The notes under the pieces are model-generated. The model did not search any database, had not been told where the DNA came from, and saw nothing but the letters and a program-made list of their open reading frames with translations. A stretch of 64,000 nt of DNA from Undibacterium hunanense (GTDB lineage Bacteria; Pseudomonadota; Gammaproteobacteria; Burkholderiales; Burkholderiaceae_D), in the NCBI RefSeq assembly GCF_014284335.1, contig NZ_JACOGF010000009.1, positions 62,001-126,000 on the forward strand, written 5' to 3'. The position numbers and the translations under genes are program-made. Positions 18,580-27,681 of the stretch are shown piece after piece (position 1 is the first letter of the stretch; each line of letters opens with the position of its first letter).

Positions 18580-19289
18580 GCTTATTGCGAGTAGAAAGCG
18601 TCAGCAAACGCTTCGGCGGTATTACCGCCAATCAGGATGTGTCATTTGAAGTCGGTGCCGGCAAGATCGTTGGTCTGATAGGCCCCAACGGTGCTGGCAA
18701 GACCACCATGTTTAACTGTATCGCCGGTTACGCACCACCGACTACCGGTGAAATCTGGATGAATGACATCAAGGTATCCGGCATGAGCCCGGAGCAATGT
18801 GCGCGTGCAGGCATAGGCCGCACCTTCCAGGTGGCAAGGACCTTCACCAGCATGACCGCTCTGGAGAACGTTATGGTTGGCGCATTCCTGATCAACAAGA
18901 ATGTGGCTGATGCCAGACAAAGCGCCGCGAAATTACTGAGCTTTGTGAATCTGGGGCAGTTTAAAGACAAACCGGCAGGCAGCATGACTATCAGTGAGCA
19001 GCGCCGCCTGGCGGTTGCCCGCGCACTGGCAGTCAGGCCACGCCTGTTGCTGATGGATGAAGTGATGGCTGGCCTGAACCCGACTGAAGTCAAAGAGACG
19101 GTGGATGTGGTCCTGAAAATCCGTGAAGAAGGTATTTCCTGCCTGATAGTTGAACACGTGCTGGAGGGCATCATGCCGATTGCCGATGCCATCGTCGTGC
19201 TCGATTACGGCAAGAAGATCGCGGAAGGCAGTCCTGAACAAGTATCGAACGATCCCAAAGTGATCGCCGCTTATCTGGGAGATGAATGA
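18576..19289 (+). CDS. LivG-type ABC ATPase
   Basis: 237 residues. Walker A is [12 protein letters not shown] near residues 36-47, and Walker B is [11 protein letters not shown]. The ABC signature is unusual: [14 protein letters not shown] in place of the common LSGGQ or LSYGQ. The switch histidine is present in IVEHVLEG. It energises the importer together with the LivF-type ATPase. It overlaps both neighbours by four bases. Confidence 0.94.
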   Translation: MSLLRVESVSKRFGGITANQDVSFEVGAGKIVGLIGPNGAGKTTMFNCIAGYAPPTTGEIWMNDIKVSGMSPEQCARAGIGRTFQVARTFTSMTALENVMVGAFLINKNVADARQSAAKLLSFVNLGQFKDKPAGSMTISEQRRLAVARALAVRPRLLLMDEVMAGLNPTEVKETVDVVLKIREEGISCLIVEHVLEGIMPIADAIVVLDYGKKIAEGSPEQVSNDPKVIAAYLGDE

Positions 19290-19993
19290 TGCTGCAAGTA
19301 AGAAATCTGAGAGTCAGTTATGACGGTGTGCTGGCCTTGTCCAAGGTCGATATTGATGTCGAAAAGGGCAAGATCGTTGCCCTGGTCGGCGGTAACGGTA
19401 ATGGCAAGTCCACCACTTTGCGTGCCATCGCCGGGCTGAACACAGCCGATGCGGGCCAGATCATATTCGATGGCAAGCCACTGGAAAAAATACCGGCCAG
19501 CAAGCGCGTGGGCCTGGGCCTGTCACTGGTGCCGGAAGGCCGACGTATCTTCGCGCGCCTGACGGTAGAAAGAAATCTGCAACTGGGGGCCTATACCCGT
19601 CGTGACGCTGATGAAGTGGCCGAATCCATAGACACCATGTACAGCCTGTTCCCCATCCTCAAGGAGAGGCGCTACCAACTGGCTGGCACCATGAGTGGTG
19701 GTGAACAACAGATGCTGGCGATTGGCCGTGGCCTGATGGCAAAACCCAAATTGCTGTTGCTGGATGAACCTTCCTGGGGAATCGCTCCCAAGTTTGTCAC
19801 CAAGGTGCTCGACACCATACAACTGATCAATGAACAGGGTATGTCCATCCTGCTGGTGGAGCAAAACCTGCACAAGGCGCTGGCGATTGCCCATCATGGC
19901 TATGTGATACAGACGGGGTGCATCGTCATGCAGGGAACGGGGCAGGAACTGCTGAACAATGAGGATGTCAAGAAAGCCTATCTGGGCGTCTGA
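19286..19993 (+). CDS. LivF-type ABC ATPase
   Basis: 235 residues. Walker A GGNGNGKSTTLRAIAG, signature MSGGEQQMLAIGRGLM, Walker B LLLLDEPSWGIAPK and the switch region LLVEQNL are all present. The LivF-specific stretch VPEGRRIFARLTVERNL is clear. Last gene of the importer operon; it overlaps the LivG-type gene by four bases. Confidence 0.95.
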   Translation: MMLQVRNLRVSYDGVLALSKVDIDVEKGKIVALVGGNGNGKSTTLRAIAGLNTADAGQIIFDGKPLEKIPASKRVGLGLSLVPEGRRIFARLTVERNLQLGAYTRRDADEVAESIDTMYSLFPILKERRYQLAGTMSGGEQQMLAIGRGLMAKPKLLLLDEPSWGIAPKFVTKVLDTIQLINEQGMSILLVEQNLHKALAIAHHGYVIQTGCIVMQGTGQELLNNEDVKKAYLGV

Positions 19994-20020
19994 CATCGCT
20001 TAAACAATCGCGAGCAAACC

Positions 20021-20054
20021 AAGGGGCAAGTCTCTTACTTGCCAGGGCGCCCCT
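20021..20054 (+). terminator. Possible terminator of the importer operon
   Basis: An inner stem GGCAAGT (20025-20031) pairs with ACTTGCC (20037-20043). An alternative outer pairing AAGGGGC with GCCCCTT encloses it. It lies 32 bases after the LivF-type stop. The T tract is short (TTT), so termination strength is uncertain. Confidence 0.4.
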
Positions 20055-20116
20055 TTGCCTGCGATTCTGGTGACGACCTGCGTTTTTGTTTTTGATTACA
20101 TCTTTGAGGATTCGCC

Positions 20117-21727
20117 ATGCTGAACAAATACATCAAAAATTGGAAGATAGGTCATAGACTGGGCCTGGGTTTTGGTTTTGTAATTTTGTTGATGCTGACC
20201 CTGACGGTGACTGGTTTCACGCAGTTGGGACGTGTCAACCAGGGCGTGAATCTGGTGGTCAAGGAAGTTTATCCAAAAACGGCGGTTGCCAACCGCATCA
20301 AATCTGATCTTGATCACATCGCCCGCAGTCTGAGAAGTCTTTTGCTGCTGTCTACCCTGGACGAGAGAAAGCTGGAACAAGCCGCCATAGACAAGGCTGC
20401 GAGGCAGATTGATCTTGATCTGGCAAAGTTTGGCAAGCTGGCCAGTTCTGACGAAGAGAAAAAACGCTTGCAGGCAGTGCTGGCTGCCAAGCAGCGTTAT
20501 CAACCCGTGCTGGACAAATTCTTAAAGCTGGTTGCAGACAATGAAGTGGAGCAGGCCAAGGATCTGGTCTTGCCTGAAATTGCTCCCTTGCAGGATCAAT
20601 ATTTTGCCGCACTGGACCAACTGGTGGCCTGGCAAGCCGGATTGATGGAACGTAGTGGCAGTGATGCTGCAAGCATATCTGGCGCAGCACAGGTGCTGAT
20701 GATCATCTTGCTGGCGATCGCCGGGGTGGTGGCGATATTGATTGCCGTCATTACCACGCGGACGATTACCTCTTCACTGAATGCCGCGATCCTGGTGGCT
20801 GAATCGGTCGCCGGTGGTGATTTACGGGCAGAAATAGAAGTCAGAAACAATGACGAAACCGGCAAGCTGCTGGCGTCGCTGAATCAAATGAGTCAAAGCC
20901 TGATCAGTACCGTAGGACAGGTCAGACAAAGCTCGGAAAAAATTGGTACTGCTTCGCGTGAAATAGCGAATGGCAATCTGGATTTATCCAACCGTACTGA
21001 GCAACAGGCGTCGGGCTTGCAGGAAACCGCCGCCTCGATGGAACAGCTTACCGCTACTGTAGGGCAGAATGCAGAAAATGCTGCCCAGGCGCATCAACTG
21101 GCCGACAAGGCTTTCCAGCATGCAGGCAAGGGTGGCAAGGTGATACAGCAGGTTGAACAGACTATGGGGGCGATCAAATCCAGTTCCAACAAGATCGTTG
21201 ACATCATTGGTGTGATTGACGGCATTGCATTTCAAACCAATATCCTGGCACTGAATGCGGCGGTCGAAGCGGCGCGCGCAGGGGAAAATGGTCGTGGTTT
21301 TGCCGTCGTGGCAGCGGAAGTGCGCAATCTGTCACAAAGATCAGCCAGTGCTGCAAAAGAAATCAAGGCCCTGATCGCTGATTCCGTCGGTCAGGTCGAT
21401 GCCGGTGGTAAACTGGTGCTTGAGGCCAGCGCCACCATGCAGGATATCGTCGCCTCTGTGCAGCATGTGGCCAATATCATCAGCGAAATCAGCTCGGCCA
21501 GCCGGGAACAGAACACCGGCATTTTGCAGGTCAACCATGCCATCAGCATGATGGATGAGATGACGCAGCAAAATGCCGCACTGGTGGAAGAAGCCGCCGC
21601 CGCTGCCAAAAGCATGCAGGAAGAAGCAGAAATACTGGTGCATACCGTGGCGGTATTCAAACTGGAAAAATTCCGGCAAGCCGTGCCGGTGTTGGCGCGG
21701 CCTGTACCTGTGCTGGCGATATCCTGA
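20117..21727 (+). CDS. Methyl-accepting chemotaxis protein
   Basis: 536 residues. Order: membrane helix near 17-38, four-helix-bundle type periplasmic sensor to about 190, second helix ([20 protein letters not shown]) near 193-212, HAMP to about 265, then the signalling domain. The highly conserved hairpin tip reads [20 protein letters not shown] followed by [19 protein letters not shown]. The C-terminus is a short Pro/Val tail without the NWETF-like pentapeptide that tethers adaptation enzymes. It follows the importer operon by 124 bases, so it might sense the same nutrients, but that is inference. Confidence 0.96.
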   Translation: MLNKYIKNWKIGHRLGLGFGFVILLMLTLTVTGFTQLGRVNQGVNLVVKEVYPKTAVANRIKSDLDHIARSLRSLLLLSTLDERKLEQAAIDKAARQIDLDLAKFGKLASSDEEKKRLQAVLAAKQRYQPVLDKFLKLVADNEVEQAKDLVLPEIAPLQDQYFAALDQLVAWQAGLMERSGSDAASISGAAQVLMIILLAIAGVVAILIAVITTRTITSSLNAAILVAESVAGGDLRAEIEVRNNDETGKLLASLNQMSQSLISTVGQVRQSSEKIGTASREIANGNLDLSNRTEQQASGLQETAASMEQLTATVGQNAENAAQAHQLADKAFQHAGKGGKVIQQVEQTMGAIKSSSNKIVDIIGVIDGIAFQTNILALNAAVEAARAGENGRGFAVVAAEVRNLSQRSASAAKEIKALIADSVGQVDAGGKLVLEASATMQDIVASVQHVANIISEISSASREQNTGILQVNHAISMMDEMTQQNAALVEEAAAAAKSMQEEAEILVHTVAVFKLEKFRQAVPVLARPVPVLAIS

Positions 21728-21913
21728 TTTTGGCCAAACTTGATCAGGCTTGATCGGACTTGATAACTAACAGGTGTGTAAAAAGACGAATTACTGATTA
21801 TTTATTGATAAATTGATAGAAAATAGATGCTATTTTTCTCAAAAAAGCTAGAATTAAAGGATGAAATCTCGTCATCTGCTTACATATTTCAATTTATCTT
21901 TTAAAGAGTCACT

Positions 21914-22468
21914 ATGTCCACTACCAAGCCTGCAAAAAAGACCAGCCTGAGTTCACCTGCATCACCCAGGGTGCCGATTGTTTCTTCCTCGCATCTGGCG
22001 GAGGGGCGCAGTGCAGAACTGAGTGAATTTGAATTTGGCATGATCATTGCCGGTAATGCCTTTAATCGCTGGGCCGTCAGGTGCATGGCTGCCGTCGGCA
22101 TGAAAGACATGACGATTACCGATGTACTGGTATTGCATCATATCAACCACCGCGCACGCGAAAAGAAGCTGGCGGATATTGCCTTCATTCTCAATATTGA
22201 AGATACCCACATCGTCAATTATTCCCTGAAGAAATTGCAGGCCCTGTCGCTGGTACAGACAGAAAAACGTGGCAAGGAAATCCTGTATTCCACCAATGAA
22301 GCGGGCCGCGATGTCTGCCAGCGCTATTACGCCGTACGCGAACAGGTGCTGGTATCAGCGCTGACCGGTGATGGCACGGAAAGTTTTGAACTGAGCGAAC
22401 TGGCACGGTTTTTACGTGTCCTGTCCGGTTTGTATGAGCAGGCTGCAAGGGCAGCCACCTCTTTATAA
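21914..22468 (+). CDS. MarR-like winged-helix transcriptional regulator
   Basis: 184 residues. A 35-residue Ser/Pro-rich leader precedes a winged helix: ITDVLVLHHINHRAREKKLADIAF, LNIEDTHIVNYSLKKLQ (recognition helix), then TEKRGKEILYSTNEAGRDVC (wing). This arrangement is MarR-like, but the ligand pocket is not recognisable. The 186-base AT-rich region upstream has TTGATA and TAGAAT-like boxes without convincing spacing. It converges with a small membrane protein, ending two bases before that gene's stop. Target genes are unknown. Confidence 0.75.
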   Translation: MSTTKPAKKTSLSSPASPRVPIVSSSHLAEGRSAELSEFEFGMIIAGNAFNRWAVRCMAAVGMKDMTITDVLVLHHINHRAREKKLADIAFILNIEDTHIVNYSLKKLQALSLVQTEKRGKEILYSTNEAGRDVCQRYYAVREQVLVSALTGDGTESFELSELARFLRVLSGLYEQAARAATSL

Positions 22469-22469
22469 A

Positions 22470-22745
22470 TTAAGGTTCCTGCTGTAGCTGTTTTGACTGC
22501 TGGCGATTCTTTTTCAGGCTGACTGCCAGCAGGACGATAAGCACTTTGAAGATCAGGAAGGCAATAAAAAGACTCAGTGCCAGTGGCAGTATGGTCAGCG
22601 CAAGCGCGATCGCCACACAGATCAGCAGCAGGTGTGGCAACGGCAGCCCCATTAGGGCGGCAAATGCTTTGCGACAAAGATAATAAAACTCGTGTGCGCT
22701 TTGGCGCAGGAAAGTGATCAACTGATCGGTATCGGTAAATTTCAT
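22470..22745 (-). CDS. Small two-helix membrane protein
   Basis: 91 residues from ATG 22745. A cytoplasmic N-terminus (MKFTDTDQLITFLRQSAHEF) is followed by two hydrophobic segments near 36-52 and 55-76 and a Lys/Gln-rich tail. The frame continues far upstream, but that part is antisense to the HDOD gene and rich in repeat-derived sequence, so only this C-terminal portion is credible. A weak ACGAG ribosome site is nine bases upstream. Family and role are not recognised. It is divergent from the HDOD gene. Confidence 0.6.
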   Translation of the reverse strand: MKFTDTDQLITFLRQSAHEFYYLCRKAFAALMGLPLPHLLLICVAIALALTILPLALSLFIAFLIFKVLIVLLAVSLKKNRQQSKQLQQEP

Positions 22746-22839
22746 GGTGTTTGCTCGTCTCTGGTAAGCGTGTGGACAGACAGAGAATACGCTGCCATAA
22801 CGAGCAATGCAGCCCACATGCGACGAAATGCCGGAATCG

Positions 22840-22919
22840 GGGATTAAGCGGGGGAATAAGCGGAGGAATAAGCGGAGGAATAAGTGGGGAATAAGCGGGG
22901 GATTAAGCGAGGTAAGCGG
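22840..22919. repeat. Short tandem repeat, 12-bp unit
   Basis: About six and a half head-to-tail copies of GGGAATAAGCGG with single-base variants, one 11-bp unit (22888-22898) and a shortened last copy. It lies between the divergent small membrane protein and HDOD genes, about 100 bases before each start. Copy number could vary by slippage and alter either promoter. Confidence 0.9.
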
Positions 22920-23016
22920 TGACAATGGGTAATTCATGTCAACGGTGCCGGCCCTGTCTACATGAAAATGATTTCCCAAGGTACAATAAAAAATCGTCAG
23001 CATATTTATTGCCATC

Positions 23017-23874
23017 ATGACAGACCAAAAAAATACCGAATTCGCTTTCCTAGAAGCTTTTACCGCTGAGCTATCAGCGAAAAAGCTGGTATTTCCCACT
23101 TCGCTGGGTGCGACCATGAAAATCCGCAAGGCCCTGGGCCAGGCGGACATTTCCACCGATATGGTAGCCCGTATCATTGGTACCGAGCCGGTACTGTCGG
23201 CCAAGGTGCTGCATCTCAGCAATTCTGCCTCGTTCAATCCACAGGGTAAGAAGATTACGGATTTGCGCGGGGCGACAGTACTGCTGGGTTTTGCTGCCGT
23301 GCGCAATATCGCCATCTCTGTCGGCATGAAGCAATTGGCAGAAAACAAGTACAACGGTAGCCTGTCTGCCCAGATGGATGGCTTGTGGCGGCGCAGCCTG
23401 CGGGTGGCTGCCCTGGCCATGGTGATTGCCAAGACCCATACCCGTCTGAGCGCAGACAAGGCCATGCTGGCCGGTCTGCTGCACGATATAGGCAAATTTT
23501 ACATACTGAACCGTGCCAACCATTACCAGAATCTGTTCACGTCCGAACAGTCACTGTGGGATTTGATTGATCACTGGCATGCCAGCATAGGCTCGGCGAT
23601 ACTGGAAGACTGGGAAATCTCTGACGATATACGCATCGCCGTCATGGATCATCGCGATCATAATCCTGGCCCCATGCATAAGCTGGGTTTGATCGATGTG
23701 GTGGCCGTGGCAGATTTTCTGGATGCCCATTTCGTCAACGAGACGATTGCCGAACTGGATTGGAGCAAGGTGCCGGGCAGCTTTAAATTCCTCGAAATCA
23801 ATCCGGACAATATTGATGAACTGATGCAGGCTACCAGGACAGAACTGGCCCTGGTTCTGAAGGCGATCAACTGA
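23017..23874 (+). CDS. HDOD domain protein
   Basis: 285 residues. HDOD proteins are non-catalytic or weakly catalytic HD-fold proteins linked to signalling and cell-cycle or motility control. The domain starts near residue 28 (LVFPTSLGATMKIRKALGQAD), has the typical EPVLSAKVLHLSNSASFNP and LRGATVLLGFAAVRNIAIS, and an HD pair in AGLLHDIGKFYILN near 156-157. The residual HD suggests metal binding may be retained. No clear Shine-Dalgarno is seen. A tandem repeat occupies its upstream region. Confidence 0.92.
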   Translation: MTDQKNTEFAFLEAFTAELSAKKLVFPTSLGATMKIRKALGQADISTDMVARIIGTEPVLSAKVLHLSNSASFNPQGKKITDLRGATVLLGFAAVRNIAISVGMKQLAENKYNGSLSAQMDGLWRRSLRVAALAMVIAKTHTRLSADKAMLAGLLHDIGKFYILNRANHYQNLFTSEQSLWDLIDHWHASIGSAILEDWEISDDIRIAVMDHRDHNPGPMHKLGLIDVVAVADFLDAHFVNETIAELDWSKVPGSFKFLEINPDNIDELMQATRTELALVLKAIN

Positions 23875-23921
23875 AAATCTGTTGGTGGCGAAGTTATGAC
23901 TAAGTGACAGTTAAGCGATGG

Positions 23922-24713
23922 CTAAGCCTGATTATCCAGACAGGCCCTGATACGCTCATGGCCAGCGCGGCTGACGGGAATCTGCACGCCGGATTTGAGT
24001 ATTGCGATGTGGCTGTCTTTGCTGACCCGCTCTATGTTTTTGAGCGCGGTGATATGCAATAAAAACGAGCGATGTATACGCACGAATTTGCTGGCATCCA
24101 GTTGCGCTTCCAGTTCTGACAGGCTCTGGGTTTTCATATAGGACTTTTGCGCTGCGTGGATGGTGATGTAATCATCCTGCGCCTCAACATATTCTATGCT
24201 GTCCAGTGGTACATGATGTACCTGGCCACGGTCACGTATCAGCAGGCGCTGTAGTTGATTGCCTTGTTGTGCTACCAGTCGGTCTAATTTACCCGCGTTC
24301 CCGCCTCCGTCTTGCGTCGTATCGGCTGATTTTTCTGTGCTTTTTTCCTGTGCCAGCAACTTGCGCGCCTTCGCCAGTGCTTCGTCAAAGCGTTGCTGGG
24401 AAAATGGTTTCAGCAGGTAGTCGACCGCATGTAAATCAAAGGCTTTCAGCGCATACTGGTCATAGGCCGTGGTGAAGATGACACCGCTGCGCCGGCCTGT
24501 CACTTCCAGTACTTCCAGACCGGATAATTGCGGCATCTGTATGTCCAGCAAGACCAGTTCCGGGTCCAGCCTGCTGATGGCGTCTACTGCCTCCAGCCCG
24601 GTTTCGCATTCGCCAACGATCTCTATGTCGGTATGTGGACGCAGGTATTCGATTGACAGCCGGCGTGCCAGTTCTTCGTCATCAACGATCAATGCCCGTA
24701 AGCGCTTGTTCAT
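23922..24713 (-). CDS. LytTR-family response regulator
   Basis: 263 residues. Receiver domain: acidic pair DDEE at 11-14, phospho-acceptor Asp57 in LVLLDIQMP, and the conserved Lys in DYLLKPFSQQR. The LytTR DNA-binding domain follows from about 155 (RDRGQVHHVPLDSIEYVEAQDDY and FVRIHRSFLLH). A spacer with low-complexity residues joins them. It overlaps the histidine kinase gene by four bases and ends a four-gene operon with two LiaF-like membrane proteins, so it probably answers an envelope signal. Confidence 0.95.
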   Translation of the reverse strand: MNKRLRALIVDDEELARRLSIEYLRPHTDIEIVGECETGLEAVDAISRLDPELVLLDIQMPQLSGLEVLEVTGRRSGVIFTTAYDQYALKAFDLHAVDYLLKPFSQQRFDEALAKARKLLAQEKSTEKSADTTQDGGGNAGKLDRLVAQQGNQLQRLLIRDRGQVHHVPLDSIEYVEAQDDYITIHAAQKSYMKTQSLSELEAQLDASKFVRIHRSFLLHITALKNIERVSKDSHIAILKSGVQIPVSRAGHERIRACLDNQA

Positions 24714-25777
24714 GTCTGTCTGTCCTGTTCATATGGTAAAGCCATTTCAAGTAAGAATTCATTTTCTGTTTTCTGCCAGGTGACACGTGCTTGTTCTGCA
24801 TAGATGGCTGCAAAACGCTGGCGCAAATTGTGCAGGCCCAGACCATTGCCAGTACTGTTGCTGCCTGCGCTGCCAACCGGATTTTGTACCGAGATATGCA
24901 GCCACTGGTCACGTCTGAAGACGGTAACGGTGATGACGCCGCCTTGTGGCAGATTGCGTATGCCATGCTTGATGGCGTTTTCCAGCAACGGTTGCAAAAT
25001 CATGGGCGGTATCAGGGCCTGTCCTGCATCCGGGCTGACATTGAATGTGCTCCCCAGTTTTTTACCGAAGCGGATTTTTTCCACTGCCAAAAAATTTTCA
25101 CACAGCCGCAGTTCATCATTCAGGCTGATTTTTTCTTTTTCGGCAACCGACAGGGTCTGGCGAAAAAAATCAGCCAGCGCTATCGTCATGCCGCGCGCGC
25201 CAGCGGGGTCTATCGCTGTCAGGGCGCTGATGGAATTGAGACTGTTGAACAGAAAATGCGGATCAATCTGCGAGCGCAGGACCTGTAGTTCGGCATCCCT
25301 TGCCAGCAGGCGTGATGCAGCTTCTCGCCGTTCGGCTTCGCGCATATTGTCAAAGGCGATATACAGATCAAAGGCCAGCAAGGCCAGCAGATACAAGGCA
25401 AAACCCGCCAGGAAAAACAGTACCGACAGGTGTGATGTGATCTGTAGCGCAATTCCGTCTTCCATCAGGAACATCAATACCTTATTCCAGCCGTGGCAGA
25501 TGCCCAGCCAGATCAGGCCGGAGATGAGTGAGGCACTGCCAAAGACCAGCACGGCTGTGGCCATTCTTCTGTGTGCGATGGGCAGCGAACGGCAGACAAA
25601 ATAGGCGGATGAAGCAAGAAAACCACCGAGCAGGACCAGGGGCAGGGACAGCAGCAGTGCGTAAGACATTGTCGTCAGTCCCGCCACCACCAGCAATCTG
25701 GCGATACCGGCACCCATCAGCAGACAGGCGACGATATACAGCAGGAAGCGACGGAAATCTGACAATATGGGATGCAT
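24710..25777 (-). CDS. LytS-type sensor histidine kinase
   Basis: 355 residues. Four to five membrane helices (residues 10-155) are followed by a short coiled coil and the His_kinase domain: LRSQIDPHFLFNSLNSISAL with the phospho-histidine near 172, then PPMILQPLLENAIKHGI and the ATPase G-box GNGLGLHNLRQR. There is no large periplasmic sensor, so sensing is likely intramembrane, as in LytS/LiaS-like systems. It begins 15 bases after the LiaF-like stop and overlaps the regulator gene. Confidence 0.95.
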   Translation of the reverse strand: MHPILSDFRRFLLYIVACLLMGAGIARLLVVAGLTTMSYALLLSLPLVLLGGFLASSAYFVCRSLPIAHRRMATAVLVFGSASLISGLIWLGICHGWNKVLMFLMEDGIALQITSHLSVLFFLAGFALYLLALLAFDLYIAFDNMREAERREAASRLLARDAELQVLRSQIDPHFLFNSLNSISALTAIDPAGARGMTIALADFFRQTLSVAEKEKISLNDELRLCENFLAVEKIRFGKKLGSTFNVSPDAGQALIPPMILQPLLENAIKHGIRNLPQGGVITVTVFRRDQWLHISVQNPVGSAGSNSTGNGLGLHNLRQRFAAIYAEQARVTWQKTENEFLLEMALPYEQDRQT

Positions 25778-25792
25778 GCAAGTCCAGGCGCT

Positions 25793-26479
25793 TCAGTTTT
25801 TGATTTCTACGCCACCCATGACGGCGTAGCCCTTGATATACAATTTTTTTGTATTCAGCATAGGTGGCACGGTTTTATCGTCAAAGCCACCCAGTATCGG
25901 AGAGCCATGGCTGATTACTGTCCAGTCATTCGGTATTTTCAACTCTATCCCGCCCCACATGGCGAAAACATTCAGCGTTGCTTCTGACTGTATGGATGCC
26001 TGGCGCAAATCGAGCTCCACACCGCCCATGACGGCATTGATTTCGCCTCCCTTGAAATCTTGCGAGCTGTTTTGCAACTTGTTGCCGCTCATGACGGCAA
26101 CGATATTGCATACTGAATCCTGATTTGTCTGTCCATTCAGATAGTTATTCTTATCACCCAGTTTGCCTTTGAAGATCACCATCAGGCCAGCGAAAATCAG
26201 GAAAACCGGCCACAGGTCGCGCATGCGGAAGTGGATGATGCCCATATATTGCAAGGTCAGCATGGTACCCAGAACGATGAAGCCGCCGCCGATAATATAC
26301 CCGGTAGTACTATCGCTTTTTGAAATTTTCAGCACACCGACGATGATGAACACCATGGGCCAGAAGTGGAAAATGTCGCGGGTGCTGAAAATATCCAGAT
26401 TATCCAGTAAGGCCAGCGTGCCAAATAGCAGCAGCATGGCACCTACCAGGATGCGGCCTTGCCCGTTATTGTTGTTCAT
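25793..26479 (-). CDS. LiaF-like envelope-stress membrane protein
   Basis: 228 residues from ATG 26479 (AAGGA eight bases upstream). The N-terminal half has four helices of the LiaI/LiaF type. The soluble C-terminal half repeats the pattern INAVMGGVELDLRQA ... VFAMWGGIELKIP ... YAVMGGVEIKN, the beta-helix-like repeat of LiaF C-terminal domains. LiaF proteins inhibit their cognate kinase until the envelope is stressed. Its position just upstream of the kinase gene fits that role. Confidence 0.85.
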   Translation of the reverse strand: MNNNNGQGRILVGAMLLLFGTLALLDNLDIFSTRDIFHFWPMVFIIVGVLKISKSDSTTGYIIGGGFIVLGTMLTLQYMGIIHFRMRDLWPVFLIFAGLMVIFKGKLGDKNNYLNGQTNQDSVCNIVAVMSGNKLQNSSQDFKGGEINAVMGGVELDLRQASIQSEATLNVFAMWGGIELKIPNDWTVISHGSPILGGFDDKTVPPMLNTKKLYIKGYAVMGGVEIKN

Positions 26480-26507
26480 GATGATAGTCCTTAGTTGAAA
26501 TGTCTTT

Positions 26508-26858
26508 TTATTTACGTGCAGCCAGCAAGCCGCCAACGAAATGCTGTAACCCAAAAGCTATCAGCAACAATGGCCAACTGGTACGAAAACTCCAGCCCCA
26601 CATGTGTTCTATCGATACATACAGCCAGAATGCAAATACCAGGTTGAAGCAACCTTTGGCGATGTGCTGGGGTTTGCCGGGGCTGATGATATCGACCAGG
26701 CCGCTGACGGCGATCATGGCGGGTAACAGGAACCAGTAGTCCATGGCATTGAGCATGTCCATATGATCCATCAGGAACACGCAACCGGCAACGATCAGTG
26801 TCAGCCCAAAGAAGAAATTACCCTTGCTGAGGCTTTGATTATCTCTTTCACTTGTCAT
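26508..26858 (-). CDS. LiaI/LiaF-like transmembrane protein
   Basis: 116 residues from ATG 26858, with AAAGGA upstream. Four hydrophobic segments (FFFGLTLIVAGCVFLMDH, YWFLLPAMIAVSGLVDII and two more) match the LiaI/LiaF transmembrane module without the soluble domain. First gene of the operon leading to LiaF-like, kinase and regulator genes. The frame is open further upstream to 27137, but that part is not hydrophobic and lacks support. The 298 bases between this start and the next gene hold no other gene and probably carry the operon promoter. Confidence 0.8.
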   Translation of the reverse strand: MTSERDNQSLSKGNFFFGLTLIVAGCVFLMDHMDMLNAMDYWFLLPAMIAVSGLVDIISPGKPQHIAKGCFNLVFAFWLYVSIEHMWGWSFRTSWPLLLIAFGLQHFVGGLLAARK

Positions 26859-27156
26859 ACGATTTCCTTTCTTTAACTGTTGCGGACCTGCCGAATCTTG
26901 CTGGTCGCTCAAGGGCGCAAGCATGCTGGCATTGAAGACAGATGTTCTGGTGGATGCTGGAGCAAATGTCCTTGAAATCTGCCGGTTTTTGTCCGGTGAA
27001 GTCAAGATACCCAAGCCCAGCGCGTTTGTCGCGCCTGTGTCGGCGAATGACGCAAATCGTCGGTAATTGGCGCTGGAGGGTCGTTTTGCCGGGCAGAACT
27101 GGCTGGCTGTCGGCTTTACCATTGCCGCTTCCGGCAATGGTGTTGTGGCTGTCGTT

Positions 27157-27528
27157 TTAGCTTAGCAATTGAATGAAATGTTCGGCGGTGCGTACGATAC
27201 GCTTGGATTCGGTGCCGAACAGGTCGTGGGTTTCCTGCACGATGTATTCGTTGGAACCTTTGGTGCAGTACAGCAAACCACGAAAATTTGTACCCAGGTA
27301 GACAAACGGGGCGGCCTTGGTCCTGACCGGTACATCACTGCCTATCAAGCTGCGTAATTTACGCTCGACGTCATACAGGCTTTTTTCATCGAGAGTAACG
27401 GTGGTGCCCTTGGGCGTTGGAAAACTGCTTTGAAACGAAGGGTTTTGACCCATGGGGTTTTTAAACGTGATTTTGATGCCCAGTTTCAAGAACTTGGATA
27501 CGGCAGAGAAGTCATTTTCATCGTACAT
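27157..27528 (-). CDS. Hypothetical protein
   Basis: 123 residues, soluble, with no signal peptide or membrane segment. AGGAA precedes the ATG. The sequence has a PTPKGTTVTLDEKSLYDVERKL stretch and a C-terminal helix (ESKRIVRTAEHFIQLL). I do not recognise a family. Base composition resembles its neighbours. It stands alone between the LiaF-like operon and the DUF2214 gene; the 153 bases upstream hold nothing recognisable. Confidence 0.65.
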   Translation of the reverse strand: MYDENDFSAVSKFLKLGIKITFKNPMGQNPSFQSSFPTPKGTTVTLDEKSLYDVERKLRSLIGSDVPVRTKAAPFVYLGTNFRGLLYCTKGSNEYIVQETHDLFGTESKRIVRTAEHFIQLLS

Positions 27529-27681
27529 GGCGAATTCCTGAAAAGCTGCGATGCCAGCCAGGGTGGCATCATCCTGTTTTTGACGACATGCAATTGTTGG
27601 AGGCCATGTCTCTTTTGGGAAAGCTTGCCAGAAGTCAGTCGTTTATACAACTTTTCTTCCATAAATGTGGTTTGGGGTCTG

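Noticed and set aside
22470-23495. A 341-residue minus-strand open frame
   Set aside because: Its first 250 residues are antisense to the HDOD gene and translate the tandem repeat. Only the last 91 residues look like a real small membrane protein.
24804-25604. A 266-residue plus-strand frame
   Set aside because: Antisense to the histidine kinase, whose domains are unmistakable; Arg/Ser-rich with no family resemblance.
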